Shown: one piece after another, positions 36,137-49,033 of the stretch
Numbering within the stretch: position 1 is the first letter of the stretch
How the letters are laid out: each line of letters starts with the position of its first letter
Notes under the pieces: model-generated
The model's database searches: none
Told to the model about the DNA's origin: nothing
The model's input: the letters and a program-made list of their open reading frames with translations, nothing else
Source of the DNA: Straminergon stramineum
Lineage: Eukaryota; Streptophyta; Bryopsida; Hypnales; Calliergonaceae
Direction: 5' to 3'
Assembly (NCBI GenBank): GCA_963920665.1
Contig: OY987267.1
Span: forward strand, 8,184,001-8,248,000
Length of the DNA stretch: 64,000 nt
Made by a program: the position numbers and the translations under genes

Positions 36137-36377
36137 TCCATACCTTAAGTTGTTTTGTTTTGTTTGTTACGTTGAGATCTCCCAGACCGTGCATCCATTG
36201 GTCAAGTTCTTGGTACCATTGGAAAGCCCTCGGCGAGGAGGGGTGCACAAGCTGTGTTTCACAATGTTTGGACTTACAGTGTGACAGTTATGAAATTTCA
36301 AAGTTTTTATGAATAAAAAAATTAGAAAAATACTTTTACTTTGATTTTGACTGTGGCAACGGCACAGGGCACACTAG
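36137..36377 (+). mobile_element. Helitron-like short element H1
   Basis: Starts A|TCCATACCTTAAG and ends GGGCACACTAG|T, that is 5'-TC, 3'-CTAG, inserted between A and T as Helitrons do. It shares 'acgttgagat', 'ttggaaagcc', 'gaggagggg', 'tttttatgaataaaaaaatt' and 'tgtggcaac' with four other copies (58668-58907 and the 60.5-61.2 kb array). A short TGTG/CACA stem precedes the CTAG end. 241 bp, non-coding. Confidence 0.5.
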
Positions 36378-38110
36378 TGTATTATTAAATCATCACCTAT
36401 CTAAAATGTACAACCTGCACTGCAACACTGAGGCCTATCTAAATCTTGCAAGATGAAATGACAAGAAATCTGATCAGTATGCTAAAAAACCGTCTAAACT
36501 TTCGCATCCCTCGGCAATGGAAAATGCCACAGCCCATATTAATTAGCCAGTGTATCTTCTAAGAAAGGACCTCATGAGGATCCAACACGATGGCAACTAA
36601 ACTAAGCTTACCTACAGCCAGGTCCAGAAAGGTGCTATTTTTTGCGTTTTGCGGATCCAGCCTTTTAAATTATAATTATTGTCCTCGCGTGGGTGCACAC
36701 TGGATTCAGTTCATGATGTTCAACGTACAAAAGCTGAATATTGTCGATGGGAAATGAAGGGTTTCAGGCCTTGCACTTTGTAGGTTAGTTATCAAATTGG
36801 GTACAACGTGATTCGTCTTTCCTCAGAGTTTTCGAACGCAATTAGGAAATTCCTTTCTTCTGCAGGCCAGCTTTGACACCCTCTAATCACCACCCTGCTT
36901 ATTTCTCTTGCCAGTATGACATTTGAGCATTGCAAAACACAAGCAGAATTTTGCCTCAAGTGAAGCCGGTTACCTTGAATTGCACTGTTCCATCAAAGCA
37001 GTGTGAAGTGCAGCTGATCCCACAGTAGTGAGCTGTCTTGAAGACCAATCATATGCTCCACAAAGGTACTCTCCCTCGAAACATCCACGGTTCCAGAGCC
37101 CGGCTTTGAGTCAAAAGCCCAACTGACTGATGCACAGAAAGAGGGATTCGACTTGCGTGGCCCTTCACAATCCTCAGTTCATCTTTGTCATTGATCCCGG
37201 CCCCAGGGAGACCTAAATACAGTTGTCTTGGATATAATTTCTGCACGCCCTATTTTTTTCGCTAACAAAATTTAAAACATCCATCGCCATCTGTCAGAGA
37301 AAGCACATGCGTTACCACGATTGTACCAGGGATAATGCACAGGGTTGCATCACGATGATCTTCCCATCCAGATCAAGCATCATACTTTAACCTTCCAATT
37401 AAGGTGAAAACATCTAATTGCAACAGTTTTCTGGTCCTACTATCTCAGTGGCCAAACGACCACAAAAATTTGATGAAATTACTAGCAAACTCAAGAGATA
37501 TGCAACAGAAGTGGTCTTTGTAAGTTTTTGACGCTCTAGTAATATTTTACAAATTTTCAAAGTTGAGAACATAGGGTAAAATGTCTCAACTTTCATTGGT
37601 TGCATTGAAAAACTCCTCACCTCATTGGTTGCTTGTGAAAAGTTGTTGTGGTTTCGTGTAATGAAAGTGTTCATTCCAATCCAATTTTTAGGAGTTGGAG
37701 AATGGAAAATGTTGCAATTGATTTTTTCTAACTTAAAGTTATCTTTTAAAACATACTTTTAATGTTCAACAACATAAGACTATAGGAAAAGGTTAAGTCT
37801 TTCTTGTATGTATTTTTCTACCTTGGAGCTTCCTAAAGAGTCCATTTCAACTCCAACAAATATGACAAGTTGGGTAGTAAGGGCTTTACCCATAAGTGCC
37901 CAAGATAAAATATTAAAATCACTTGGGAAGTCCACATTGTGAATTATATTAACTTTCAAAACATACTTCTTTTGTTCAAAAAACCCAAAGGAATTTCTTC
38001 TTTCTATTGGTACATTTAGTTATCAACGTGGACTCTACAAACACGATTCAGTTCAACTCCTACAATAGAAATGGAAGTGACTACTTTTGGGCCCATGAGG
38101 CACGGAGGGG
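36378..38110. other. Spacer downstream of the U-box gene
   Basis: 36500-37400 has a balanced base composition but no recognisable coding frame; 37400-38100 is AT-rich. The 3' end of the U-box transcript should fall in this interval. At 38100-38114 'gaggggttaa' looks like the right end of a TTAA element (see findings). Confidence 0.45.
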
Positions 38111-41100
38111 TTAATGAAATTGCAGTTCCAACGGTAAGGAAACTGCAGCCATAAGACAAGGAGAGAGTCGGGAAGCACTTACTGGATTGCACTTCGGCAG
38201 GCTGCGCAGAAAGCTGAGGGCATCGAGGCAGTGTTTCTCTTTAATAGCAACGAACACTCTGGATGGCCCGTACATAGCCAATAGTTTCATCAGAACAGCA
38301 GCTTGATATTTGATTTCGCCTGGTTGGCCATCAAATATTATCTTATTCAGCGCGGTAAGTATGTCACCGTCAAAAATTGCTTCGATGGCATGTCTGCGAC
38401 TGGGTGGATCTCTGGCAACCGTTATCTGCTTACCATCCCCGTTCCCCACAAACAAAGTCTTTTAAAAACTGTCAATGCAATGTTAAATAACCATATCATC
38501 AAACACGGATATTTTGATTTCTAATTAGGTTGTTTCTCTATGATATGAGGACTCAGGCAAAAAGTCGATACTACCAATAAGAAAAGATATTGCTCGATAC
38601 TAAGTGATGCGCAGATGACGAACCTAAATCATGAAAAAATGATTAACTACATCAGCCACAATAAATGGGTCGTACAAACTAAGACCCTTGATGATTTCGT
38701 CTAAATGCTGATTGAACTGAGCAATTTGAATATATGTGATGCCAAACAATGTATAGCATTACAAAAGACACCTCCCATTAATTTCACAAAATCGTTAATG
38801 TTAAATTAATAGACATTAGATTCATTTAATCTCATGTTAAGTTAAAGATGTATAATGCTAGTGTAAAATGAATATTAGTTTGATATTAATATTGTTGGCA
38901 TTAACTTGACATTGCGTTGGCAACTTTTCAGTTAACATAAACTTGGCATTAATTTAACATTATGTTAATATTGATCTCATGTCCTATTAGATTAACATTA
39001 ACATAAACATAAACTGGAAATTTGTGAATCTAATGAGGATCTTTCGAGCTAAGCAGTCACCTCAAGAACGAAAGAGGGCAGAAGATAGGAGTCCAAGAGA
39101 ACCATAAAAGTTAAGATAATCCCACATTGTCTCATATGAGCAGCGCGTAATGAAGGTCAATTACCAGTATGATGGTCGCTACATTTGCTCTTCTAAAGGC
39201 ATCACCAGCTCTTCCTAAGACATCGCCAGCTCTCCCTAAGGCATCGACCTTTACAATAGCAACCAGAGTTTTGATTCCTCCTCCTCTGATAAACGCTGCT
39301 TTTCCTTTGGGGTCATCCAAGATCTTCTCGAGTGCTTTCAGAGCGAGTTCAGTCACGATCGGCAAGAACCTTTCGTGACGGTTTAGGACTTCAAGTAGCA
39401 CACTTACAGCACCTTCTTCTACTAACTGACTAGAAGCGTAGTACCCTGAAAGCAAGTACAAAGCCATTAGCTCACAAGCCTTCGAATGAATATTAACAAA
39501 AGACTCTACCGTCCAGGTATTCTAACTTCCCTACGCGAGTTAACACCATTGCAAACTCCAAATATTCATCGATGTAACAAAGACTTGCAAAACAGTAAAT
39601 ACATCAGTTATCCAGTCTTGACCTCCTGTAACCCCACCATGAATTACACAAAGTCATTGTCCTCATCAAGGTCACAGTTAGGGGCATAGGAACAAAAATC
39701 ACCGCTACTTTGTAATGCACACGTACTTAGGTCCAATATGGTTCCATGTCCCTAAGTTTGAAAAAATTATGGTTGATCTTCATTACAACCCTACAATAAC
39801 TAATTCTTTCGCCATTGAAACGGTAGGAGTTCTAAGAATTATCACTCTGCTTCAATCTCCAAATTAGAGACTCTGAAAGAGTACCAGCAAGACTCAAATT
39901 TCTGATAAGTATGAGCGCATCCTTCATGCTTTCCATTCTCCTGCCAAATCCGTCTGAACTGAGAAGATTAAACACCTTTTTACCAACTCCGATATCCATA
40001 AAAGCAACCCTTATCATCTTGGCAGCATAAGTCTCAACTCCGTTGACACTGACGTCAGAGCTCATCTCCGAGAGGATTTTTAGCACCAGGCCCTGCACCG
40101 TTCGCCACAAATTTCCGTCAGCAAATATGCTTTCGTTCACCTCTACAAAGCAACAAACCTGACGAACTGACTAGTGATTACCCTCAAATCATACGTTCAT
40201 ACAGTATGAGCGAATTAATCAATGATATTTAAGACTTGTAGGGCAGTATGCAACTCATTCCTTAGATGCCCTTGTTTCTCTCGTCGTAATAAAACCACGT
40301 CATTCAATGAATCTGTAAAAAGTCTAAATATGTTGGTGAAAGAGTTACCGGGATGAACTGGACACCATCAAAACACTGTTTGACTGGTACATCAGACCCT
40401 TGGACGTGAAAACAACAAGGAGAAAATCGAGGTATCAATCGATATTTTCTTAGTTCTAAAGGATAGCAAAATAAAGAAACTTATTCAGAATAGTCAGTAT
40501 GAAGAATTTCTTACTAAATTAAGTATACAGAAAGGATCTCACCTGAATTTCAGTATCTGTTCCTGAAAGATGGTTACTGAGAGTTACATGGCCCTTAGTT
40601 TGATGAATCCTTTTCCTCCCCTCCGGCTCCGCTGCAAGAGCTGCTAAAGCCTGAAGGAACCCATTGACCTGGTCTGGTTCAAAGGGATCAAGATAGTCGA
40701 GAAGAAGTTGGCATTTCTCTGTGATTCTTTCCCGTCGTGCCGAATCCTCTTCACGATAAAGAAGAGGATACAATCTTGAAATAATTAATGCAGCTGCGCT
40801 CTTTCCTAAACGATCGGGACAATGCTCCAGAAGGATCAGCAATGCTGAAACACTAGAGCTATCTGAATAGATCTGGTTCAGTCCCTCTTGAATAGAGGAA
40901 ATGCGAGACAAGCCACGAGCTACGTCAATGCAAGCAAACCTTCCATCAATGCTCCCCATGGCAGTTGCCACAAATCCACAATCCAGGACTATTTCAATGT
41001 TACAGGTGTTTTCTATTAGCTCCAGTAAGCCTCGTGCAGCTTCTTCCTTGGAAATCCTTTCCTGAAGAGATGTTATGAGAAACCTATGGCCATCAGCTTC

Positions 41101-44100
41101 AATTACAGCTTCCTGCAATCAAAAAAGACAGCAATTTCAACATCTTCGTTTTGAAATTGGTAAACAGAGAGTTTGAACCTCCAAAGATTGACTGTTAAAA
41201 CCAATTTGGTGATTCATGCAATGGATAGGGCAAATACTAGCTTCCAGAAACATTTAGTTGAATGCATGGAAAACCTTAGAGTTGAACATTAAATATTGTT
41301 TTCACAAGGGCAAGGTGCACCTGATAGGTTTCCCCGTCCCTGCAGAGCAAAACCAATGTGGCAGTCAATAACTCCTTGATTTTGTTATTGCCAAGATCCC
41401 TTACATATTTGACGAGGATATCGAGGCCACGCAAACCGTGTTCTGCAATACGAGTTCGGATGCTTCGATCTTCTTTTGCCATAACGAGAAGCGCAGAGGC
41501 ACTCTTCTGACTACTGGGACTGTCAGAGTCTGTGTCCGACAATCTCAGTATAGCCTCCAATGCTCCCTCAGACTCTAAAAACTTATCAGCACTAACTGCT
41601 TTACCTTTTACCATAAAATCAAAAAGTCCAATGGCTGCATTCGTCACATCATTAGGTCCCTTTTGAATAAGAAAATACAGGATACTCTCAAGTGGCAATT
41701 GGCCAACTGGAATCGCCATACTTGGGGGTAAAGCTTGCAAGGCAACCAATGCATCCTGTCTGCAATTGAGATTCGGATCTTCCAAGAGTAACTGCAATCA
41801 AACAGAGAAACTGCTGACATCATTATCAATGTAAGCAAGCAGACACACGACAAAACTTTGAAATAGAAAGATTGTCTTTGAGAAAAAGGTAAAATCCATC
41901 ATCTCTGCTCATGACAAGATAGGGCTAAGGCCATTTGTCATAACTCATTCTCCCGACACCATGCTCGTAGACACTCATCTCGTAACATTCTTGAGAGGAG
42001 CTGCGAACAACTTGGACTCAACTAGAATCAAGGTATCCAAGATCCTCTTATTCTCGAGCATCTTTCTTTGGCACAAATCCTCAGAACATCTTGAGATCCG
42101 AATGAAAGCGTTGGTACTAATCTAACTATTTTAGGCAAGTGTAGTTACTGCCACCCACAGTGCAGCTATCGTGACAAGGTCGAGCGGTCAACACTGCTGT
42201 AGAATGCTATGCTTGGCATCTCAATCTCCTTCCAAGGCACTAAATCTCGTAGCGCCAGCAATGCGCTTGTTCTAAGATTTGTAAGCGAATAAACATTCCT
42301 CCTGTTATGAATAATGTTACAAAGTTACTCACCAGAAGTGCGGTAATACCTTCCGCCTGTTTTAACTCAGTTAAATGCTGTCCCCCCTCCACCAAAGTCC
42401 GTAGCTTTCTGGCAACTTGCTGACGACAATTTTGATTCTTAGATTGCGAAATCTTTACAAGTATTGTGACAGCCTGAGTGCTAAGCATGTCAATCTGTTC
42501 AAGAATGGAAAGAATTTCCAGCCTGGACTCATCAGATATTCCCGATGATTCTCCATGCACCAATAATTCCTCGAGGGTTCTTCCCTCTTCGATGTTATCC
42601 CTAAGAACAGTTTGGGCCGTGCTCTGTCCATGATTCACACAGAAACAAAGCAACCTAACAGAGCGATTTACTAACTCGGTCAGATTCTCCAGTTTCTCAG
42701 TCTCAATTTCCTCCTGTGGAAGAAGGGACTGCGAAGAAGGTTCCGAAAGGCTCTCTATCTCGAATCTGGTATATTTTATCATTTTCAAGAGGTAAAGAAA
42801 GACATGTTCGTCGATGCTCTCTTTGTAACAGTCACGCAGTTTCGTCATAATGTTGATGATCGCCATCCTCCCTGGCACACTGGTATGAGAAACCGAAACC
42901 CTATTAATCGCCATAAGATCCTTCCTTTCCTTCCAAACCACTTTGAAGACCTCACTTGTCGATGTGCCATGGTCCATTGCCAGGACCTGGTTATCCAAAG
43001 CAACAAGTGAATCCCTCACCAGGATTATCAACTCCGGTTGGTAGCTGAGCCCTTCAGGCCAACAGGTCTAGAGTAAGTACTGTTGATACAAAGTAGGCCC
43101 TTGTAACAGGAGCACATTAAATTATTCTCATAGCTCACAAGAAATAAAAATAGTGTTCCCAACACAAGCATTCACTTCGCACACATAAAACCTAAAAAAC
43201 GAAATACTAGAGGTACTGGAAGAAGCTCAGGAAGCCGAATTCTTGTAGTGCGAATCAAGTGCCAATTTCCGAGTAGAACTAAACAATCATTCGACCAGAA
43301 ATGGATAGACCTAAGATGCTGTTATGGAATAGTCCTAGTGGCGGTGAAATTGCCACGGTTCTGGACAAATAGCAGAAACTTTGCAGTTCTGGTTGAGTTA
43401 AGGGAAGCTTTTTGCCAATTATTACATAACTCAATGATTCCCATTAAGAGATGTACTACTATCTAAGACCTATTCCCCAAACCATGTCACATGGTTGGAA
43501 CGAGGACAATTTAATAGGGCAGGGACCTCCGACAATTGCTTGCCAATAAACGGCGAAGATAATAACATAAGAATCGAAAGAACAATGAACAGAACATTCT
43601 TTATCTCGTTTAAACACACGCAATCAAAGGTCATTTGTAAATAGTATCGTAAAACGATCATCATTTTGAAGACACATACCTTTTTTCAATAATTTTATCA
43701 AAGCCGGTACAATCTTCTTGGTTTTACCCCCTCTCTTAAAGCATTTTGCCAAGCGTTGCAGCCCCTTCAAACCAAAAGCATTCGCTTTTTCTACATGTTT
43801 ACGGATCGCAATATCAGCATTCGCAATATCAGCATTCGATAACGCAACCAACGATGGAACAATACCCTCCTTGCACCGAACGAAATCCCTTACCTGACAC
43901 ATTACAACAGAACGCGACAAATTTAACATCTTCAGATAAGCACGTTTGACAATACTAAAAATGTCGCTTAGATTAACATGCAGAAATTCGTAAGTTAACC
44001 CGTCACACCAAGCCCCTCGAGTTGACTTTCAGAGTATTTTGAAAACCTGTGATATTTAAGTGTTAAGGTCCCAAACAAACAAACGCTTCGTGACGCTCAA

Positions 44101-47100
44101 TGTACTTGCAATACCTCTTTGTTCACCAAAATGTTAGCAAGAGTCTCAGCGGCTAGGAGACGAGTTCTAGTAATCCCCTCTTCATTCATTAACGAAACGA
44201 TGAAGTCCAAAGCGTCATCTTCAAGGATGATGTCACTGTCTGGCCCGCCCGAATTCTGAGAAGCGACCCCTTTACTAGACGTAAGCGCTGCCATTAACTT
44301 CACCTGCATAAACATATATTAGCGTCACACACGGACATAATTGGGAAACAAAACAACAAAAGAAAGAAATTCGAGAATGACAGGGTGCTTCAAAACCCAT
44401 TTGGGATATTATTGCTTACCGCAAGGTGAGGATACTTCGAGTCCTGCGCCTTCGAGTCCTGCGTCTTAACTTTTGCAATAACAGTCGGAATAGCCTTTAT
44501 TGGTGGAGCTGGTGCAGCAGGTGGAGGTCGAGTATATTCTGCATTGAGCACTGCAAGCCGACCACCTGGCGATGATGCGCACTCGGTGAGGACACGAAAC
44601 CCTCTTTGCACTAATAATTTAGAAGACGAATCAAGGTACTCTAATCCAAGCTGCGCTTTCCTGTCCAAAGATTCATCAGCGACGTGACAATCACTTAATT
44701 CTCGATGGGACAAACTGGCATCACTTGATTCTTCGTCTTCGGTGAACGACTCGGCTGCAGGCTGTTCTGCTTCTCCGAAACTGATATTTTATCAACATTT
44801 GGTTTCGCTCAGCCCACGAAATAGTTCAGTAAATACTGCGACATAAACTTCAATGGACAAACTTGAAGCGTCGTTCCAAATAACAGACTATTGCAACCTC
44901 TCACTTCCACAAATTATCCCGGAGCTTTGGGACGAACAGAGATTTTTAAGGTATGAGCTAGGATGAGGGAAGTGACTTACCAGGCAACCACATTCTGGAG
45001 AGTAACGTTCACGACAAAAGATTTGTTGACTAATAAATGAGTCTCAGGACAAGTCATAGACCCAAATCTAAACCGCTCCTCAATGCATGCCTTGCAAAAC
45101 GATAATCCGCTGTCAATCATGACAGGACATATCATTTGAGAATCGCAAAGAGTACAAATCAATTTTGCCTTGGTACTTGCCAGTGTAACGCTTTGCTTTT
45201 CAAGCTCATTGAGAGACAATATAAGCTGCTCTAAAAGCTCAATACCCATATCCCTCTGAGGATTCAAGTGGGTATCCGCATTTTCCTTCATTTCCTGGGA
45301 AAAAAAATTTTAGGATCAGTGCATACATATGAAACCAACAACCTACATCAAAAGAAATAGCCAACAAATTCAGCTTGGGCTCTTTAAAAAGACAAAAAAT
45401 CATTTTAAATCAGTAATAAAAAAGGGTGTAATAGCATCTGTTTCGTAATTCGGTCAGGCGCGCGCCACTTCAATGAAATTTGCATTTCAAATTACCATGG
45501 GAGATACCGGGATATCTTGGTATCGGCTTTAGAGTAGCCCATGTTTATATGGGTTCTCACCTGCAAATCTTGCTCGATAGAATGAACGTCTGTGTGAATG
45601 TAATCGGCAAGCCATTTAACAACAGAAACCGCACCTTCAAAGGTCTTTGACTTGGAGTGATTCGAACAAACAAAATCCAACAGCTGTTTCAAAGGCACAC
45701 TCTGTAAGTACAAGCTCAATCTGGCTAGAAAATTTCACGAGGGCAGACCAAGCTGTAATGAACACGAAGTACCTCAAGCATAGGATTTGGGCATAGCTTA
45801 AACATTGATAACGACAAACACAGCATTCTTGGTAGTAGTGCCATGGCACCTATTGAGAACAGAGATAAGTAAGAGATGTTCTGAGCGAAGTTACGCGAAA
45901 TCAGAGAAACTCAAGCGAAATCAAACTCTAACATTCTCTCACATATGAAGACAATGACTCCTTGGCTTGAGGAAGTCTTACTTTTTCAAATCAAGCTCAA
46001 CTTTGCAAAGCAAGGCATCAGGAATTCCTATTCATGCCAATTCAGAGGGTGCTCAACAAATGTTCAGTAGGAAGTTTAGCACTCGACAGGTATAAAAATG
46101 CACCTCCTTCTTAAATTGAGCTTCAGCTATGTTGCCAGGTTCTCCATCTCTGAGCCCTTGCACAACAGTGTCCAGCTGCTCCCCAATTGCTCCATCTGCT
46201 TCCCTATGGTTTTGACGAGCCTGTGCATGTATGTAACTCAACTTCAGCTTAACAAGATTGTTTTAAGGTATAACTTGTCCAATGCATTACAGCAAACTCA
46301 AGGTTTTATCACTTCATCAATGTTGCCAGCATAAAATAAGTTCACCTTCTAGCTTTCAGCAATACCTGTAACTGGCCACATGATTCCTGTATTTCGATGA
46401 CCGCTTTGCTCAATTCGTCTACAAAAGTAGACTTGTCCAGTACGAGCCGTATCCTCCTCTTCTTCCATTTCGATACCAAACTGTCACCACAGACAAATTC
46501 AGTTTTCAGAAAGTAATTCCTAGAAGTGCGGAAAACAATAACACTGATATCGACGTAACGACGTGATGTGAATCCAATGTAAATGCGTAGCTCTGAAGTT
46601 GTCCCAGCTACAATTAGGGAGGCCAATATCACTAAAAACATCTTCATAATTCTTAAAGGACAGAGATTCCATGTGTTGAAAAAGAACAATTGGATTGATC
46701 ATGTTGGGAAAAATATATTTCAGACGGGACCATCATCTTTATCACCGAAATCAGTGAAGCACCTAGCGTTTGTTGGTCAAAAACTCATAATAATTGAACA
46801 ATTAAAAGTCCCCATATGATCCACCCAATTTTGGCCTCTTGGAACTTTAGGAGATAAATTGCTCACACTGTTCATAATGTCACCAGTCCTCAAAAGTCTC
46901 TCCAAATATCACCTACAATGGCAAACTAAACCCATAGCACTCAAACTTCAAAGAATAGATAGGTATTGAGAGTCACATGCTAGAGAGCTGCACCTTGTCG
47001 CTTCAAAGAACCTTTATAGAGCAAGGAACCCCTAAACCTTGGAAAAGATTACCTTGAAGTCTTCACTAAAGCATCATCAAGACTCTGCAAAGCCATGTCT

Positions 47101-47267
47101 GTCCATGACTCGTAAGTACACTTGGATAGAACATCACCCAGTTTCGTAAGTGCTTGATCAAGGATATCCTTATTCTGTTCCGTGATGTGAGGAAGATCTC
47201 GCAACTCATTCATGGTTAATGCAAGCGAATCGCACACCGACTTCGTAAAATCTGCAGGGATAGTCAT
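38111..47267 (-). CDS. U-box / armadillo-repeat protein, probable E3 ubiquitin ligase
   Basis: Coding exons: 47053-47267, 46346-46480, 46104-46203, 45561-45701, 44981-45294, 44420-44780, 44115-44303, 43680-43893, about 42333-43067, 41321-41791, 40543-41112, 39846-40140, 39165-39445, 38111-38458; about 1455 residues. All joins keep phase except 43680 to 43067, where a short exon may be missing or another acceptor is used. Residues 1-197 form a helical N-terminal domain as in plant U-box proteins. The U-box is at about 242-303 (LICTLCDSQMICPVMIDSG...TCPETHLLVNKSFVVNVTLQNVV). The rest is leucine-rich armadillo-like repeats. U-box proteins recruit E2 enzymes without zinc, and ARM repeats bind substrates. 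It is longer than the usual 600-1000 residues of U-box/ARM proteins. The ATG follows an acceptor near 47288, so intron 1 probably lies in the 5' UTR. Confidence 0.82.
39190..39250 (-). repeat. In-frame 21-bp minisatellite in the U-box gene
   Basis: Almost three copies of a 21-bp unit encode the heptads DALGRAG, DVLGRAG and DAFRRAN at the end of the exon 39165-39445. The period of seven residues keeps the frame and could extend a helix or alter one ARM repeat. Confidence 0.7.
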
Positions 47268-47979
47268 GTTGAGTAGTTGCTCCCTGCAAAAGAGACACAG
47301 AAACATTAGAAATATCCAGTGTAACCAAACCCTTCACAACCATATGCCATTCGAAAACAGAAGCCCTAATCCTCCAACCTCAGACTCTCGACTCCTCTTC
47401 ATGACAACCCATGAACACCTAGAAAGTAGCAGAACATTGCAAAGACATTCTGCTTCGACCAAGCTTACGTTACTGACCGTGATAATACCGATTAACCTGA
47501 TCGTGGGTGCATTTTTCAGTAAATTGCATATACAGGGCTTGAGAATATCAATCTATGCTATTAATCAAGTTCCTCATCATGCTGAAAAATCTAGCAACAA
47601 AATCGCCTATTCTATTACAAGTTTCGCAGGTTTAATGCTAATTCAAACTTCATGTTTTTGCGCATCTCTATCTCTAGATGGATAAAATTTTGCAACACCA
47701 TTTACCATTTCAAAAAGAAAATCCCAAGCTCAAAAGCCACTTGTTGACTGACTCATTCATTGTTTACTCAAAAGTTTCAAGGTGATATTAAACCAAGCAA
47801 ACAAATTAACCAACAAAAAAGGCATTCCTTGCCAAGCTATTTTGGTGGCAAATTAAATCACAAACAACACTAACTAAAACGAATTCTAGTGTGGCTGATC
47901 AAACTATGACTAATTTAGACATCAGGCAGCAATCTGGGGAAGAGAAAGCTAATTTCCGAGCTACGAAGTCAACAGACAG

Positions 47980-48003
47980 AAAAGAAAGAAAGAAAGAAAG
48001 AAA
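47980..48003. repeat. Microsatellite (AAAG)n
   Basis: Run of AAAG units on the plus strand within the probable 5' UTR intron of the U-box gene. Confidence 0.85.
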
Positions 48004-48175
48004 CTGTCCACAGAAATGAACATGAAACAAGCAAGAATCGTGGAAGAAGCACCAAACTAAAGAACGACGAAATGAAGGTCGGTAAACTCTTGAAACCTTG
48101 ACACAGACAGGTGCCCTCAAGTGCTTGAATTCAAAATTCAAAAACCCTGAGTAAGTGGCGCCCAAACACTTACCA

Positions 48176-48250
48176 AACGTCACATCATTCGATTGGCGAC
48201 CGATTTCTCCTCTTGGGTTTCACGGAAGCAACTGACTACTACAATACAAA
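48176..48250 (-). other. Probable 5' UTR exon of the U-box gene (approximate upstream end)
   Basis: A strong donor, GTTTG|GTAAGTG on the minus strand, ends an exon at 48176. The next good acceptor with a coding exon is TTTTGCAG at about 47288-47295, 20 bp upstream of the ATG. The upstream limit is not visible. The sequence just above is GC-rich with a CGTCGTCGT trinucleotide run (about 48440-48460), typical of a plant 5' UTR or promoter. Confidence 0.4.
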
Positions 48251-48792
48251 ACCCCTGCGCCTTCACCACCACGACAAGAAATGCCACCAAACCAAGGGAC
48301 CCATGTTCAAAAAGGAAGATGTCAATCCATCTTTGTGCGACTGTTGCAGGTGGCTGTTGCAGGTGGACTCAAAATTCCACTGGGAATTATTATATGGATC
48401 AATAATCCCTCGGGAGATTATCAACTATCAAGAGCTACTTCGTCGACGTCGTCGTCGTCCGCGTTACAGTCTCACCGACTACAGTTGTCGTGCTTTTTTG
48501 GTGTTTTGGGAGGAAGAGTAGACGGGGTTTCCGAGTACAAATTGAAGCCGGCATCCCTTATTTAATCATTGCTGAAGACTTATTAAAGCCTACCACTTCG
48601 CAAATGTCTGAAGAAGCGGAGACAGCTGGATTGTACATCTCTTGTTCTTGCCTACTAACTTAAGTTACATCTTTAAGGTAGACTTTTGATGCCTCGTTTG
48701 TTCCTAGGTTCGTTCATCATTCTGCGGGGAATCCCACATGGACTTTGCTGCAATGGATGCAGGGCGTGCAGCTACTTGCAGTGAGCCACTCC

Positions 48793-49033
48793 GATCGGGA
48801 AAAAAAACACCATTGCATCAGTACTGTTGCAATGGTTGAACAGTCCAATATTGAAATTGTACTGCCACAGTACTGCAAATAGAATTGCAAATAGTATTGG
48901 AACAATATATTTTCAGTATACCGACTAAAAATGTACCGACTAAAAATGTATTGCGACAATACAATTTCAATGTTGGAGTGTTCAACCATTGCGACAGTAC
49001 TAATGCAATGGGGGTTAGTTTCCCAATGGGCCG
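48793..49033. mobile_element. Long-arm hairpin MITE
   Basis: Left arm 48793-48862 and right arm about 48950-49033 pair over about 70 bp with few mismatches; shared core 'caatggttgaaca' and 'attgaaattgta'. The loop contains a 15-bp tandem pair 'ccgactaaaaatgta' (48921-48950). No coding content. The near-perfect hairpin could give a double-stranded transcript. Confidence 0.65.
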
